Of a stretch of 64,000 nucleotides of DNA, positions 20,801 to 28,968 are shown piece by piece (the stretch's first letter is position 1; every line of letters begins with the position of its first letter). The stretch is taken from positions 1,550,001-1,614,000 of the forward strand of contig NZ_CP138991.1 of assembly GCF_044594925.1 (NCBI RefSeq), read 5' to 3'. The translations under genes were made by a program, and so were the position numbers. The notes beneath the pieces were generated by a model. The model searched no databases. It was not told the origin of the DNA and worked only from the letters and a program-made list of their open reading frames with translations. The stretch is from Maribacter sp044594925 (GTDB lineage Bacteria; Bacteroidota; Bacteroidia; Flavobacteriales; Flavobacteriaceae).

Positions 20801-23592
20801 TTAAAAGTTGGGCTAGCTTGAAGTGTTCCATTATTAATTCTATATTCATGGCCAGTACCTCCACCAGAAGATGTTACTGTAACGGAACCGGCGTTAGTAG
20901 CTGAAAAACACAAATCTGAACTCACGATGCTAATTGACGGTGGTACTCTTTCTTCTAAGTCGAAAGTAAAAGTTGAGGTACACCCCTCTGAATCTTCAAC
21001 GGTTAAGGTATATACATCGGTTGGGTCTAAAGCATCGGTGGCTTCCGTTAAATTTCCAAAGAATCTACCGGATTTTGGCCCAGCAATAAAGCCTGATGGA
21101 TATACCAAAGTATATCTATTTCCGACCCATCCACCGGTGGCTATGGCCTCTACCCTACCTGTATTGTTATTATCACAGGTCATTGGCGTAACGGCACTCC
21201 CACTTAAATCTAAAACTGCCGCCTCATTTATATCAAAAGATGAAGTATCGGTACAACCAGTATCCGCGTCCGTAACGGTAATGGTATACGTTCCTGCGCC
21301 AGATAAGGGTAAGTCTACCTCAGCATTGTTTTGTGGCCCTCCCGTATAAAGACCGCCATTAATATCATAGGTGTAGTTATTGGAAAAACCATCTACTATA
21401 AAAGTACCCGTGCCATCGGTAGCACCATTACAAACTCTTAAATCACCGCCGGATTTTACTCTCACACGAATGGAACTTAGCACCGCAGGACTAAATCCTT
21501 CTGTGTAAATACAACCATTGGAGTCCGTTATCTGAAAGATATAGGAAGTGCTGGTACTCAGCCCTGTTATAACATCGTTTGTATTGTCCCCGTCCGCATC
21601 AAAACCAGGAGTAGGACTGATGACCTCATACCTAACTATAGTCGCATTCGAAGTAGGTGTAAGCGTAACATCGGAGGTGCCTGCCGCACAGTTTACATTA
21701 CTTTGAACAAAATCTATATCAGTTGGGGGATCTACATCAAGAATAGTTATTGGAGTTAGTGCCAAGCGGCATCCTCCACCATCTCTAATAATCGGTGTAT
21801 AGGTTCCTGCGGATAAATTAGCGTAAGAAGTAATGGTTGTAAAATTGACTCCGTCAATACTAAAGACATAACCACTACCGGAACCACCAGAAAATGGCCC
21901 AACAAAATCTATCTGTCCGCCATTTGTTCCACCAATACCGTCACAGGTTACGTCACTTATTTTATTGGCGCCACCAGAAATAGCTCCAACATTGGCAACG
22001 GTAACATTTGGCATGGCCAAAATACATTCAAAACCACCTTGTTGGTAACGAACTTGAATATCATTATAGCTACCCGCAGCAACTGAAATTTGTGGTGTAG
22101 TGACCCAGGGATCACCAGAACTTACGCGATAGGATAGATTATAACCCCTTGCATCATTAATCGTAAATTCGATTTGCGCACCTCCATTACTACAGGTACC
22201 GTCGATACCACTTACTGTAACATCTGGGGGTAGCAACTCTTCTACATTAGATGAGGCTGTTATCGTACAACCATTACTATCCGTTATAATAAAATCATAT
22301 GTTCCAGCAGCACTTACCGTATGTATCGTTGTACCCGTATTGCTTACAACATCTCCAAATGATGGTTGTACTGGGCCTCCATTGACCGTAAAGGTGTAAG
22401 GAGCTGAACCACCACTTGTATTCAATGTAATATCTACATCAGAAATCGTTGAACAACCAAAACTACTATTAACTTCAGTCGATGCATCCAAGGCATTTAA
22501 TCCTGCACCGATTACTATTGGATTACCTGATGTATCCAAACTTTGACGTGGCGGGTCTATACCATTAAGAGGGTCTCCCGTACATTGCTGTGTCTCTACC
22601 TGAACGGTATAAGTTCCAAAACCTACCGCTGAAAATGTATATGGATTGTCCGATATAAAAGCTGTAAACTCTTGTGCTACCCCGCTAGAGTTCAAGAGTG
22701 TATATTTATAAGGTCCCGGTACATTATTGGCAGTAACCGTTATACTCCCCGTATCACCGTTACATTGGGCATCTGTAAAAGTTGCTTGGATATCAATATC
22801 CAGTTGATCAATTGTTATGGGTTCGTAAGGGTATTCACAGGTATTGGCTGTATTTCTTAACCTAGCAATTATGTTATATGTTCCCGAATTAAGATTATCA
22901 AAAATTGGTCCTTGCCATGAGGCACCTCCATCAATACTAAATTCGTAAGCACTGGAAAGGTTGGTTATCTGAATTCTTCCAGGAACCCCACAAATATTAT
23001 CCTGCTTTACAAAGGTCTGGGTGATCGTACTTTTTTTAACTTTAAAATAAAAAGTCTGACCATCTGCTACCACGCGAAACTCCGCTCCCGTAGTTGCGGG
23101 AATCGTACTCGCATCTAAAGAAAACGTTTGACCAGAAGCTAAAGAGCTATAACATGAACCCGTATTTGGGCAATCCTCATTAATATCCGGAGTACAACTA
23201 CCCCCTAGAACTTCCCAGGATACAGAACTGTATGGCCCACCGGAAAGACTGATTGTTCGATCATCGAAATCACCACAAAGATTAAATCTGGCAACAGTGA
23301 AACCTTGAACGCTACATCCAACCTCTTCATCGGCTCCTTGTATAATTGTTGTAAACATTGCCGAGGAAACGGCACCAGTTTCAATCTGAACAAAAGAGGG
23401 ATTGTTAACAGCTAAATTCTTTTCGACCGCAATTTTACTTGGAGGTGTTTTTTCAACAACTTTCTCAAGCGCATGTGCGACCTCAACAAACAACACGTTA
23501 ACATTAGAGTTTGCTATAGCTGTGGAACCGACTACTGATATAATTATCAGCAATAGCGTATACAGCGTATACCGCGGTTTTTTTGAGAGCAT
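14899..23592 (-). CDS. Giant SprB-repeat adhesin with type B T9SS sorting domain
   Basis: A 2,897-residue secreted protein. The start has a signal peptide (about residues 1-28, ending near STAIANS). Most of the chain is a long series of Ig-like modules of about 80-90 residues ending in D-x-N/R-GC-type signatures, many matching SprB repeats (for example VTCNGEADGTITVEVLSGG). The last 85 or so residues (from IPNFFTPDGDNLNDVW through NWDGTYEGNEVPTGDYWY) are the gliding-associated type B C-terminal domain recognised by the type IX secretion system. It is likely exported to the cell surface and used in attachment or gliding. It is transcribed alone and ends at a strong terminator. The ligand is unknown. 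Confidence 0.92.
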   Translation of the reverse strand: MLSKKPRYTLYTLLLIIISVVGSTAIANSNVNVLFVEVAHALEKVVEKTPPSKIAVEKNLAVNNPSFVQIETGAVSSAMFTTIIQGADEEVGCSVQGFTVARFNLCGDFDDRTISLSGGPYSSVSWEVLGGSCTPDINEDCPNTGSCYSSLASGQTFSLDASTIPATTGAEFRVVADGQTFYFKVKKSTITQTFVKQDNICGVPGRIQITNLSSAYEFSIDGGASWQGPIFDNLNSGTYNIIARLRNTANTCEYPYEPITIDQLDIDIQATFTDAQCNGDTGSITVTANNVPGPYKYTLLNSSGVAQEFTAFISDNPYTFSAVGFGTYTVQVETQQCTGDPLNGIDPPRQSLDTSGNPIVIGAGLNALDASTEVNSSFGCSTISDVDITLNTSGGSAPYTFTVNGGPVQPSFGDVVSNTGTTIHTVSAAGTYDFIITDSNGCTITASSNVEELLPPDVTVSGIDGTCSNGGAQIEFTINDARGYNLSYRVSSGDPWVTTPQISVAAGSYNDIQVRYQQGGFECILAMPNVTVANVGAISGGANKISDVTCDGIGGTNGGQIDFVGPFSGGSGSGYVFSIDGVNFTTITSYANLSAGTYTPIIRDGGGCRLALTPITILDVDPPTDIDFVQSNVNCAAGTSDVTLTPTSNATIVRYEVISPTPGFDADGDNTNDVITGLSTSTSYIFQITDSNGCIYTEGFSPAVLSSIRVRVKSGGDLRVCNGATDGTGTFIVDGFSNNYTYDINGGLYTGGPQNNAEVDLPLSGAGTYTITVTDADTGCTDTSSFDINEAAVLDLSGSAVTPMTCDNNNTGRVEAIATGGWVGNRYTLVYPSGFIAGPKSGRFFGNLTEATDALDPTDVYTLTVEDSEGCTSTFTFDLEERVPPSISIVSSDLCFSATNAGSVTVTSSGGGTGHEYRINNGTLQASPTFNNLVPGNYIIEVEDDNNCTNQVSITIPPAINVVLGIVDEIPCAGDGTLGIAITGGNISDLTNTSYTILKDGVAVPGFIGLQLPSNSFTYTVPFGEHGDYTVSVVDNNTCTDTSEPITFDEPTSIVAPHNATGTSCGDPNSGFVQIIPDATGGIPPFEIKFGPDGSLSYGVGDDGVFTYSSQTVYSGLSVGTYEYLVKDSRGCLIPGIVDVAIAPDTNPAPDATVVPLDASCSASVVSGGIQITGITNGVPEYTYIIEDAFGTEITRITTDGATTYPLDIYDVAIVPGNYNVITIDARGCSTTDAVTVGSTAVNIVPDNTTLPLVCTPSGFTYCVDITGGTGPFDIRVVDGSAPPFTYISLGGVPPVRRYCFSNIQFGETFTVEVVDTATNCIYQEIIEVPDGPSDLDVALTIDNATCIPGNLVDLDYAISGTAIVGPYDIEVRNTDTGALFISETTSLTTGTYQVPEGAYSILIYDNGTDCSDGDNTVAILNEPRVDVIENINANCNADGQLTVRGSGGTPFVVGSPYEYAYVLAGNPVDEDGTLTPSDPTDDFTDASTVILPGAPAPGLDYDIWVRDSRNCAYRISAAVITEDPPLPAPTFDVSNQCDVLAATFTIEVHMPANINTPSFTLGGLTLPGVFDAVDNRWEAVFTVGGIGTYRVDVIDANGCTGFSEPEVFQVLSASGGFSFEPNCTDPDGIITITANGGSGDFDFELQDNLGVTITNNATGVFNGIVAGEYQVLVTDNQVNDGVNNCTFLVENIISTIPTAPLIIDDGATDVSCNGADDGSINITLASGTNVDGITAYNIYMGSLPLGPSPTALFTNTSGSFDNLLPGNYIAQVISDKGCTHEVDVVISEPLDFTISAVAADFSCEPGANRFSSTDIVVTITNPGTGTLSTDYQFSITGFENYETGNTATGHTFEIVDTGVSQNITVYAIDANGCRTTFDLPTINPPTDVVPSIIEIDSLNCRDDERVRIEVIGTTDFTVSTVSVTPVSPVTNTSGNNYADVFLPASGDYLFEITDNIGGCTYPLPVHTVLEPEQPMVSITEAKPVSCFTPGNDGALFIEVTNYVGDYSYTVYMADDIAKSTPITTGTFATTDFPDVNGDQARITGLPGGNLIVEVVADAMPFCSNDSNVANIRTPNGDLIVTAVPVGNVGCSNDSGEIEATGQGGWDAFPYEYRLLLSTDGGTTYTTEVAPFTNTNEFTGLEFGFYEVEIRDIEGCINSVAIELEEVLQIDAGIREPQGLDCPNGNNAVLEAFDPTTGDALSAIAGATGGFPGAGYNYRLLYLNSNDRTDVVSTSGLQNSPTFIGASGGFISAGWFAIEVSSSFDCLYVTEPYFVDPPPPVAPLLVQTRVPGCGGDGEMRLSIENPDPLFVYEYAPVENGVVVGPYQNMTGTSVLIPGVQGITYQFDVRKVTALSICSPVRSNGITMTNATGITLLPNLPDDISCASELDGRIESFVNGGVGDDLFYLYEGNPVDAFSPSASATLFRGPQQNGTFEGLPAGTDYYIAVTSGATCMDIAGPFEIVRPDPITFDANPTPVTCNGEADGTITVEVLSGGIGLIQFAIGPNFNEFFSDLTTPGSYTFDELAAGTYEILIQDENGCFEKDFITITEPDVVEIVNIQTTPELCIGANDGTVVFDITGGTPFVDPLVSPMPYFEYKIEMIDPVDETGTGVFAPYDGQIIEGLQGGASYAIYTQDANLCSSTAVFTIGIGVDLTAEPIVQYGCEGIFPNSTVTVQILDDSLMSDLMFALDPLDPTDAITAMAGIENTWGDLPPGDHTVYVYHENGCTNFVEFTVDAYEPLVLTATKTGPNELTAIAEGGFGGYEYFFNSESYGAETVFTTNDSGVVNVRVVDSNGCVAMVQVPFEFTGMLEIPNFFTPDGDNLNDVWSPENREFFPNIEVKIYDRYGRVVAILNEITNWDGTYEGNEVPTGDYWYVVNANDKTQQRYVGHFTLYR

Positions 23593-23734
23593 AGGTTAAG
23601 TCGAGTTTTGGTAAGAACAATGAAGACTTTGGGAATCTTTACTATTCTTTAGTGTAATTCTTTCTACTTATAAATTCTATTTATCTTTAAACAAATAATT
23701 TCATTACCATATAACATATTTCTAACGTAGACCT

Positions 23735-24856
23735 ATGAAAAAAAGTATCCTTTGTCTTCATCTTTTCGTTGTAATGCTTAATTTTTCATGTGGGCAAAAC
23801 ACTGAAAACAAAGTAATTACACCTGAAACAGTTCCATTCACAAGTGTGTTGTACGTCGATGAGCTACAAGTACCATGGGGCTTTACCTTTCTTCCTGAAG
23901 GAGGAATGTTAATTACAGAAAAATCTGGTAAATTAATTCATTTTTTAAACGAGAAAAAGACGATTATCGGTAATATTCCCGAGATTTATCAACGGGGTCA
24001 AGGTGGCTTATTGGATATTGAACTTCATCCAAAATACGAGGAAAACGGATGGATTTATATCTCCTACGCTTCTCCACAAGGAGATGAAAAAGGAGGACAT
24101 ACCGCTATCATGCGTGCCAAGATAAAAGATAACGAATTAGCAGAAAATCAGTTATTGTACAAAGCGGGGCCCAACACTACCAAAGGGCAACATTTTGGTT
24201 CTCGTATAGTGTTCGATGATGAAGGATATCTCTATTTTTCCATTGGTGAACGTGGCGCCAGAGATGTAAATCCACAGGATATTAAAAGAGATGGTGGTAA
24301 AATTTACAGAATGTTCGATGATGGACGTATTCCTTCTGACAATCCCTTTGTAAACGAAGAAGGTGCAAAAACCGCAATTTACAGTTATGGTCATAGAAAT
24401 CCGCAAGGGTTAATAAAACATCCTGAAAACGGACAAATATGGGACCATGAACACGGACCACGGGGTGGCGATGAAATAAATAGTATTAAAAAAGGCGCAA
24501 ACTATGGTTGGCCACTAGTAACCTATGGAATCAATTACAGTGGCACCACAATCACGGACAAACAAGAAATGACTGGAATGGAGGGGCCTTTACACTACTG
24601 GGTTCCTTCGATAGCCCCTAGCGGAATGGCTTTTGTAACTTCAGATAAATACCCTGGTTGGAAAGGAAGCTTATTGGTAGGGTCTTTAGCATTTCAATAC
24701 TTAGAGCGCTTAGTATTAGATGGAACTACAGTTACCCGCAGAGAAAAGTTACTGGCAGGAGAAGGCAGAGTGCGCGCAGTAGAAGAAGGGCCTGATGGAT
24801 TAATTTACGTTGCCGTTGAAGGTAAAGGCATTTACAAACTTGTACCTAAATCGTAA
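23735..24856 (+). CDS. PQQ-dependent sugar dehydrogenase lipoprotein (GSDH/YliI family)
   Basis: A 373-residue lipoprotein with the lipobox at C19 (LNFSC). The six-bladed soluble glucose/sorbosone dehydrogenase fold is indicated by WGFTFLPEGGMLITEK, GGLLDIELHPKY, QHFGSRIVFDDEG, YSYGHRNPQGL and EHGPRGGDEIN. The histidines of the last two motifs correspond to PQQ and catalytic positions in the family. It should oxidise aldoses at the periplasmic or outer-membrane face and pass electrons to a cytochrome. A c-type cytochrome gene follows after 5 bp. I see no PQQ biosynthesis genes here, so the cofactor may be made elsewhere or taken up. Confidence 0.9.
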   Translation: MKKSILCLHLFVVMLNFSCGQNTENKVITPETVPFTSVLYVDELQVPWGFTFLPEGGMLITEKSGKLIHFLNEKKTIIGNIPEIYQRGQGGLLDIELHPKYEENGWIYISYASPQGDEKGGHTAIMRAKIKDNELAENQLLYKAGPNTTKGQHFGSRIVFDDEGYLYFSIGERGARDVNPQDIKRDGGKIYRMFDDGRIPSDNPFVNEEGAKTAIYSYGHRNPQGLIKHPENGQIWDHEHGPRGGDEINSIKKGANYGWPLVTYGINYSGTTITDKQEMTGMEGPLHYWVPSIAPSGMAFVTSDKYPGWKGSLLVGSLAFQYLERLVLDGTTVTRREKLLAGEGRVRAVEEGPDGLIYVAVEGKGIYKLVPKS

Positions 24857-24861
24857 TAGAC

Positions 24862-25263
24862 ATGAAAGCTTCCGTTTTTTTATATTTTATTGTTGTCATA
24901 GTTTTAGGTGTATCGCTTTTTCAAGAACCACAATTAAAGGAAAGTATGCAACGTGGTAGTGAAATCTATTCGGATTTTTGTGTAACATGCCATTTAGCTA
25001 ATGGAGAAGGTGTCGCTCACGTTTTTCCACCTTTGGCAAATTCTGACTACTTAGTTAAAAACAGGATGGCCAGTATTAAAGGAGTAAAATATGGACAGCA
25101 AGGAGAAATAGTAGTCAACGGTGTTACATATAATAGTGCGATGGCTCCGCTTGGGCTAGAAGATGAAGAAGTTGCCGATGTTATGAATTTTATCCTTAAC
25201 TCTTGGGGAAATAACTCGGACAAAATGGTGACCCTTGAGGAGGTAAGCGCTATAAAAAAATAA
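24862..25263 (+). CDS. Small monohaem c-type cytochrome
   Basis: A 133-residue exported protein with an N-terminal hydrophobic segment (residues 3-20) that may be a cleaved signal or an anchor. One haem-c motif, C40-V-T-C43-H, and a downstream methionine, M94 in MAPLGL, fit a class I cytochrome with His/Met ligation. The 5-bp spacing from the sugar dehydrogenase argues that it is the electron acceptor of that enzyme. It converges on murQ, with only 5 bp between stops and only a weak AT-rich palindrome between them. Confidence 0.9.
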   Translation: MKASVFLYFIVVIVLGVSLFQEPQLKESMQRGSEIYSDFCVTCHLANGEGVAHVFPPLANSDYLVKNRMASIKGVKYGQQGEIVVNGVTYNSAMAPLGLEDEEVADVMNFILNSWGNNSDKMVTLEEVSAIKK

Positions 25264-25268
25264 TTATT

Positions 25269-26084
25269 TTACTTTTTCTTGCCGGCTTCTAATGCCCTTT
25301 TCACGGAGCCATGTTCCTTCAATAATTTTTCAGCTTCTTCATATGCAATGCCCAAACCTTCTACGATATATCTAGTCCCTCTATCCACAAGTTTATCATT
25401 GCTTAATTGCATATTCACCATCTTATTCCCTTTAACCCGACCAATACGTATCATTAATGCAGTAGAAATCATATTAAGAACTAATTTTTGTGAAGTTCCA
25501 CTTTTCATTCGGGTACTTCCAGTTACAAATTCCGGTCCTACATTGACCGCCATTGGAATATCAGCCAATTGAGCCAAAGGAGAACCGGGGTTATTTGTAA
25601 TACCTCCGGTTAAAATACCTCTTTGTTTCGCATCTTTAAGTCCTCCAAGAACATATGGCGTAGTACCAGAAGCCGCAATTCCGACCACCACATCACTAGC
25701 AGTTATCGCATGTTCTTCCAAATCTAGCCAAGCTTGTTTTGTATCATCCTCTGCATTTTCCACCGCTTTTCTAATGGCCGTATCTCCACCGGCAATCAGT
25801 CCAACGACACGTTCATGAGGCATTCCAAAAGTTGGTGGTATCTCCGAAGCATCAAGAATACCCAGTCTACCGCTTGTTCCTGCTCCTATGTAAAACAGTC
25901 TTCCTCCTTTTTCAAAACGTTCACTCAGTTCATCCACTAATTGGGTAATTTGAGGTATCACTTCTGCCACTGCATCCGCTATTTTCCTATCCTCATTATT
26001 CATGTTAACCAAAATAGTATTGGTATCCATGAGTTCTAAATTGTTGTGGTTGGAAGGAGTTTCCGTTATCTTTTGGTAAGCCAT
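25269..26084 (-). CDS. murQ: N-acetylmuramic acid 6-phosphate etherase
   Basis: This 271-residue cytoplasmic lyase cleaves the lactyl ether of MurNAc-6-phosphate to give GlcNAc-6-phosphate and D-lactate. The SIS-domain signature GRLFYIGAGTSGRLGILDASE near residues 60-80 contains the conserved catalytic glutamate of the ASE triplet, and EFVTGSTRMKSGTSQK is the second conserved block. It is slightly shorter than E. coli MurQ (298 residues), with no motif missing. It lies 2 bp downstream of the DeoR regulator gene on the same strand and opposite the other recycling genes. Confidence 0.95.
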   Translation of the reverse strand: MAYQKITETPSNHNNLELMDTNTILVNMNNEDRKIADAVAEVIPQITQLVDELSERFEKGGRLFYIGAGTSGRLGILDASEIPPTFGMPHERVVGLIAGGDTAIRKAVENAEDDTKQAWLDLEEHAITASDVVVGIAASGTTPYVLGGLKDAKQRGILTGGITNNPGSPLAQLADIPMAVNVGPEFVTGSTRMKSGTSQKLVLNMISTALMIRIGRVKGNKMVNMQLSNDKLVDRGTRYIVEGLGIAYEEAEKLLKEHGSVKRALEAGKKK

Positions 26085-26086
26085 AT

Positions 26087-26836
26087 TTATAGTATTCTAA
26101 TATCGTTATTTTTAAAAGCAATAAGGAGTTTATCTTCCGGGTCCAATTCCGTAATCATGGTATTAATAGTGTTGATATCACATGTTTTATACCGATGCTG
26201 GGAATTCAATTTTTCGGAAATTGATAGTAAAACTGTTTTTTTCGATGCCTTGATAACCGCTTTTTTTATTTGCACAATATCCCAATCAAATTCTGTTAAT
26301 CCATATATAGCATCTACATAACCTGTACCTATAAAAGAATAATCTACTCGAATCTCGGACAGGTTATGAATAGCATTAGCACCAATGGAAATCTGGGCTT
26401 CTTTAGCTATTTGACCTCCAATGGATATAACAGTGACATTAGGTTTGCTAGAGAGCTCCATAGCTACGGGTAAACTAATCGTGAAACAGGTAAGGTGGAG
26501 TGTATCTGGAATAAGTCTTGTCATTTCCAAACAAGTGGTGCCTCCGTCAATAAAAATTACTGCACCGTCATTGAGCATGGTAATCGCCTTATTAGCAATA
26601 GTGGTTTTATCCTCTAGGGCATATATGTTGTTGTTTCTAGCACTATTGGTTGTAAAACCCAACGAAATTGCCCCACCGTGGACCTTCCGCAATTTTTTTT
26701 CTGCATCCAATTCTTTAACATCTCTTCTAACAGTATCAATAGAAACATCAAGAGTTTCTGCTATGTCAGTCAATAGAATCCGATTATGAAGTTCAACTTC
26801 ATTTAATATGGTCTGCTGTCGTTCTTCCTTTAACAT
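26087..26836 (-). CDS. DeoR/GlpR family transcriptional regulator
   Basis: A 249-residue regulator. Residues 1-57 are the DeoR winged helix (ERQQTILNEV, ILLTDIAETLDVSIDTVRRD, KVHGGA). The remainder is the sugar-phosphate-sensing domain (FIDGGTTCLEMTRLIP). Cotranscription with murQ and divergence from nagB suggest that it represses the amino-sugar and wall-recycling genes until a sugar phosphate such as GlcNAc-6-P or GlcN-6-P binds; the ligand is inferred. Repeats that could be its binding sites occupy 26944-26991. Confidence 0.92.
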   Translation of the reverse strand: MLKEERQQTILNEVELHNRILLTDIAETLDVSIDTVRRDVKELDAEKKLRKVHGGAISLGFTTNSARNNNIYALEDKTTIANKAITMLNDGAVIFIDGGTTCLEMTRLIPDTLHLTCFTISLPVAMELSSKPNVTVISIGGQIAKEAQISIGANAIHNLSEIRVDYSFIGTGYVDAIYGLTEFDWDIVQIKKAVIKASKKTVLLSISEKLNSQHRYKTCDINTINTMITELDPEDKLLIAFKNNDIRIL

Positions 26837-26943
26837 TATGGCGCATCGTTCTTTAAACTAATGCAAAGATAATCAAATAATTCATTTGCAGCTTTATACA
26901 GTTATATGTAAACATATTATTAATTAATTCTTAATTAAAGCAA

Positions 26944-27000
26944 AAAACAGCAAATTATATTGCACAAAACAGCAATAAATAAATTTATTGCATATATTTG
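26944..27000 (+). promoter_or_regulatory. Operator-like repeat array and promoter box upstream of nagB
   Basis: AAAACAGCAA occurs at 26944-26953 and again at 26966-26975, 22 bp apart. The first copy leads into GCAA-ATTATA-TTGC (26950-26963). The second leads into the perfect inverted repeat GCAATAAAT-AA-ATTTATTGC (26972-26991). The -7 box TATATTTG follows directly at 26993-27000, about 40 bp before the nagB ATG. A repressor bound here would block the promoter. The divergent deoR start region has its own box, TATCTTTG on the minus strand at 26871-26864. Confidence 0.6.
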
Positions 27001-27039
27001 CTTGATTTTAATTTATAAATAATCCGTTATTCATCTGGT

Positions 27040-28965
27040 ATGAAAAGTATTGAAACTAAAGAACGTACTGCTATTACTTATCAACCCGTAGGTCAATTTG
27101 AAGAGACCCGCTATGAGAAAATTCACAATGTTATTTTCTCAGATTCTAACGAAGCCTCTATTAGGGTTGCTGAAGAAATCGCCGACCTTATCAGAAAAAA
27201 ACAAGCACAAAAAAAGAATTGCGTGCTAGGTTTAGCCACGGGCTCCTCCCCTATTCGGGTTTATGAAGAACTCGTGCGCCAACACAAAGAGGAAGGTTTA
27301 AGTTTTAACAACGTAATAACCTTTAATCTAGATGAATACTTACCGATGGAGAAAAGTAACATACAGAGTTACTACTACTTTATGCACGAACACCTCTTCA
27401 ACCATGTAGACATCCCTGCGGAAAACGTTCATATCCCCGATGGTACGGTTGCTAGTGATAAAACAGTGACTTATTGCCTGTCTTACGAGAGAAAAATCAA
27501 GGAGCATGGCGGTCTCGATTTTCAACTCTTGGGAATTGGGCGTACCGGACATATTGGGTTTAACGAGCCTGGGTCTCACTTCAATTCCGGAACTAGGGTA
27601 ATTACACTGGACCATATCACTAGAGTTGATGCAGCTCCTTCATTTCTGGGAATTGACAACGTTCCAAGAAAAGCAATCACAATGGGAATTGCTACCGTAC
27701 GGAAAGCGAAACGGATTGTGCTCCTAGGTTGGGGTGAAAATAAAGCAGGTATAATTAAAAAAACGATTGAAGGTGATATTTCATCTCACGTTCCGGCAAC
27801 ATATTTACAAGAACATAAGAACTGTACGTTCGTTTTGGACAAGGGTGCAGGAAGCAAACTTACCAGAAACGAAACACCTTGGTTGGTGGATACTTGCGAA
27901 TGGACAGAAGAACTTATTTCCAAAGCTATGGTGTGGCTTTGCGAAAAAACAGGAAAAACGGTATTGAGTTTAACAGATAAAGATTACAATGATAATGGCA
28001 TGGCCGATCTATTGGCATTAGAAGATTCTTATGATTTGAACATAAAGATGTTCAATAAACTACAACATACCATTACCGGTTGGCCAGGTGGAAAGCCAAA
28101 TGCAGATGATACCAACCGTCCGGAAAGAGCAACACCGGTAAAAAAGCGTGTAATCATTTTCAGTCCACATCCGGACGATGATGTTATTTCCATGGGAGGA
28201 ACTTTTGATAGGCTGGTAGAACAAGGGCACGAAGTACATATCGTATATCAAACTTCTGGGAACATTGCCGTATCGGATACCGATGCGCGAAAGTATGCTG
28301 AAATTGCCATGCAGATACATCCTTCCGAAAAAGCTCAGAAAATTATAGATGCTATTTCTCAAAAAAATGAAAGTAGGCTAGATTCCAGTGAAGTAAGGCG
28401 TCTAAAAGGGAATATCAGACGAGGCGAATCTTATGCGGCCACGAGGTATATGGGGCTAAAAGACACCAATGTTCACTTTTTGGATTTACCTTTTTACGAA
28501 ACGGGCACCATCAAAAAAAATAATCTTTCTGAAGATGATATTATCATCATGATGGATGTGATACAACAGATAAAACCGCATCAAATTTTTGCTGCGGGAG
28601 ACCTTGCAGACCCACATGGAACGCATAAAGTATGCTTAGACGCCGTGTTGGAAGCAATGAAGAGGCTACAAACCGAATCTTTTATGGAAGAATGTTGGTT
28701 ATGGCTATACAGAGGCGCATGGCATGAGTGGGATATTAATGAAATTGAAATGGCGGTTCCTATGAGTCCTAGCCAAGTAATGAAAAAGAGAAATGCCATA
28801 TTCTGTCATCAATCACAGAAGGATGGTGTAATGTTCCAAGGCGATGATTCAAGAGAATTCTGGATGAGGGCTGAAGAACGCAACAGAGATACGGCAAACA
28901 AGTACAAAGCACTAGGAATGGCTTCATATGCAGCCATGGAAGCATTTGTAAGACATAAATTTTGA
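27040..28965 (+). CDS. nagB: Glucosamine-6-phosphate deaminase fused to a PIG-L/LmbE domain
   Basis: A 641-residue two-domain cytoplasmic protein. Residues 30-290 are NagB: phosphate loop GLATGSSPIRVYEEL, catalytic-loop FNLDEYLPM, and GIGRTGHIGFNEPGS. This part converts GlcN-6-P to fructose-6-P and ammonia. From about residue 370 comes a PIG-L/LmbE fold with the metal motif PHPDDD (about 375-380) and a second ligand motif DPHGTH near 524; these zinc enzymes usually remove acetyl groups from N-acetylglucosamine derivatives. This fusion is known in Bacteroidota and is about 2.4 times the length of E. coli NagB. Whether the second domain deacetylates GlcNAc-6-P is not established from sequence. 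Confidence 0.92.
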   Translation: MKSIETKERTAITYQPVGQFEETRYEKIHNVIFSDSNEASIRVAEEIADLIRKKQAQKKNCVLGLATGSSPIRVYEELVRQHKEEGLSFNNVITFNLDEYLPMEKSNIQSYYYFMHEHLFNHVDIPAENVHIPDGTVASDKTVTYCLSYERKIKEHGGLDFQLLGIGRTGHIGFNEPGSHFNSGTRVITLDHITRVDAAPSFLGIDNVPRKAITMGIATVRKAKRIVLLGWGENKAGIIKKTIEGDISSHVPATYLQEHKNCTFVLDKGAGSKLTRNETPWLVDTCEWTEELISKAMVWLCEKTGKTVLSLTDKDYNDNGMADLLALEDSYDLNIKMFNKLQHTITGWPGGKPNADDTNRPERATPVKKRVIIFSPHPDDDVISMGGTFDRLVEQGHEVHIVYQTSGNIAVSDTDARKYAEIAMQIHPSEKAQKIIDAISQKNESRLDSSEVRRLKGNIRRGESYAATRYMGLKDTNVHFLDLPFYETGTIKKNNLSEDDIIIMMDVIQQIKPHQIFAAGDLADPHGTHKVCLDAVLEAMKRLQTESFMEECWLWLYRGAWHEWDINEIEMAVPMSPSQVMKKRNAIFCHQSQKDGVMFQGDDSREFWMRAEERNRDTANKYKALGMASYAAMEAFVRHKF

Positions 28966-28968
28966 TTC

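Noticed and set aside
20927..21349. 140-codon plus-strand frame within the giant adhesin
   Set aside because: Low-complexity S/V/K-rich translation, a by-product of the adhesin's codons on the other strand.
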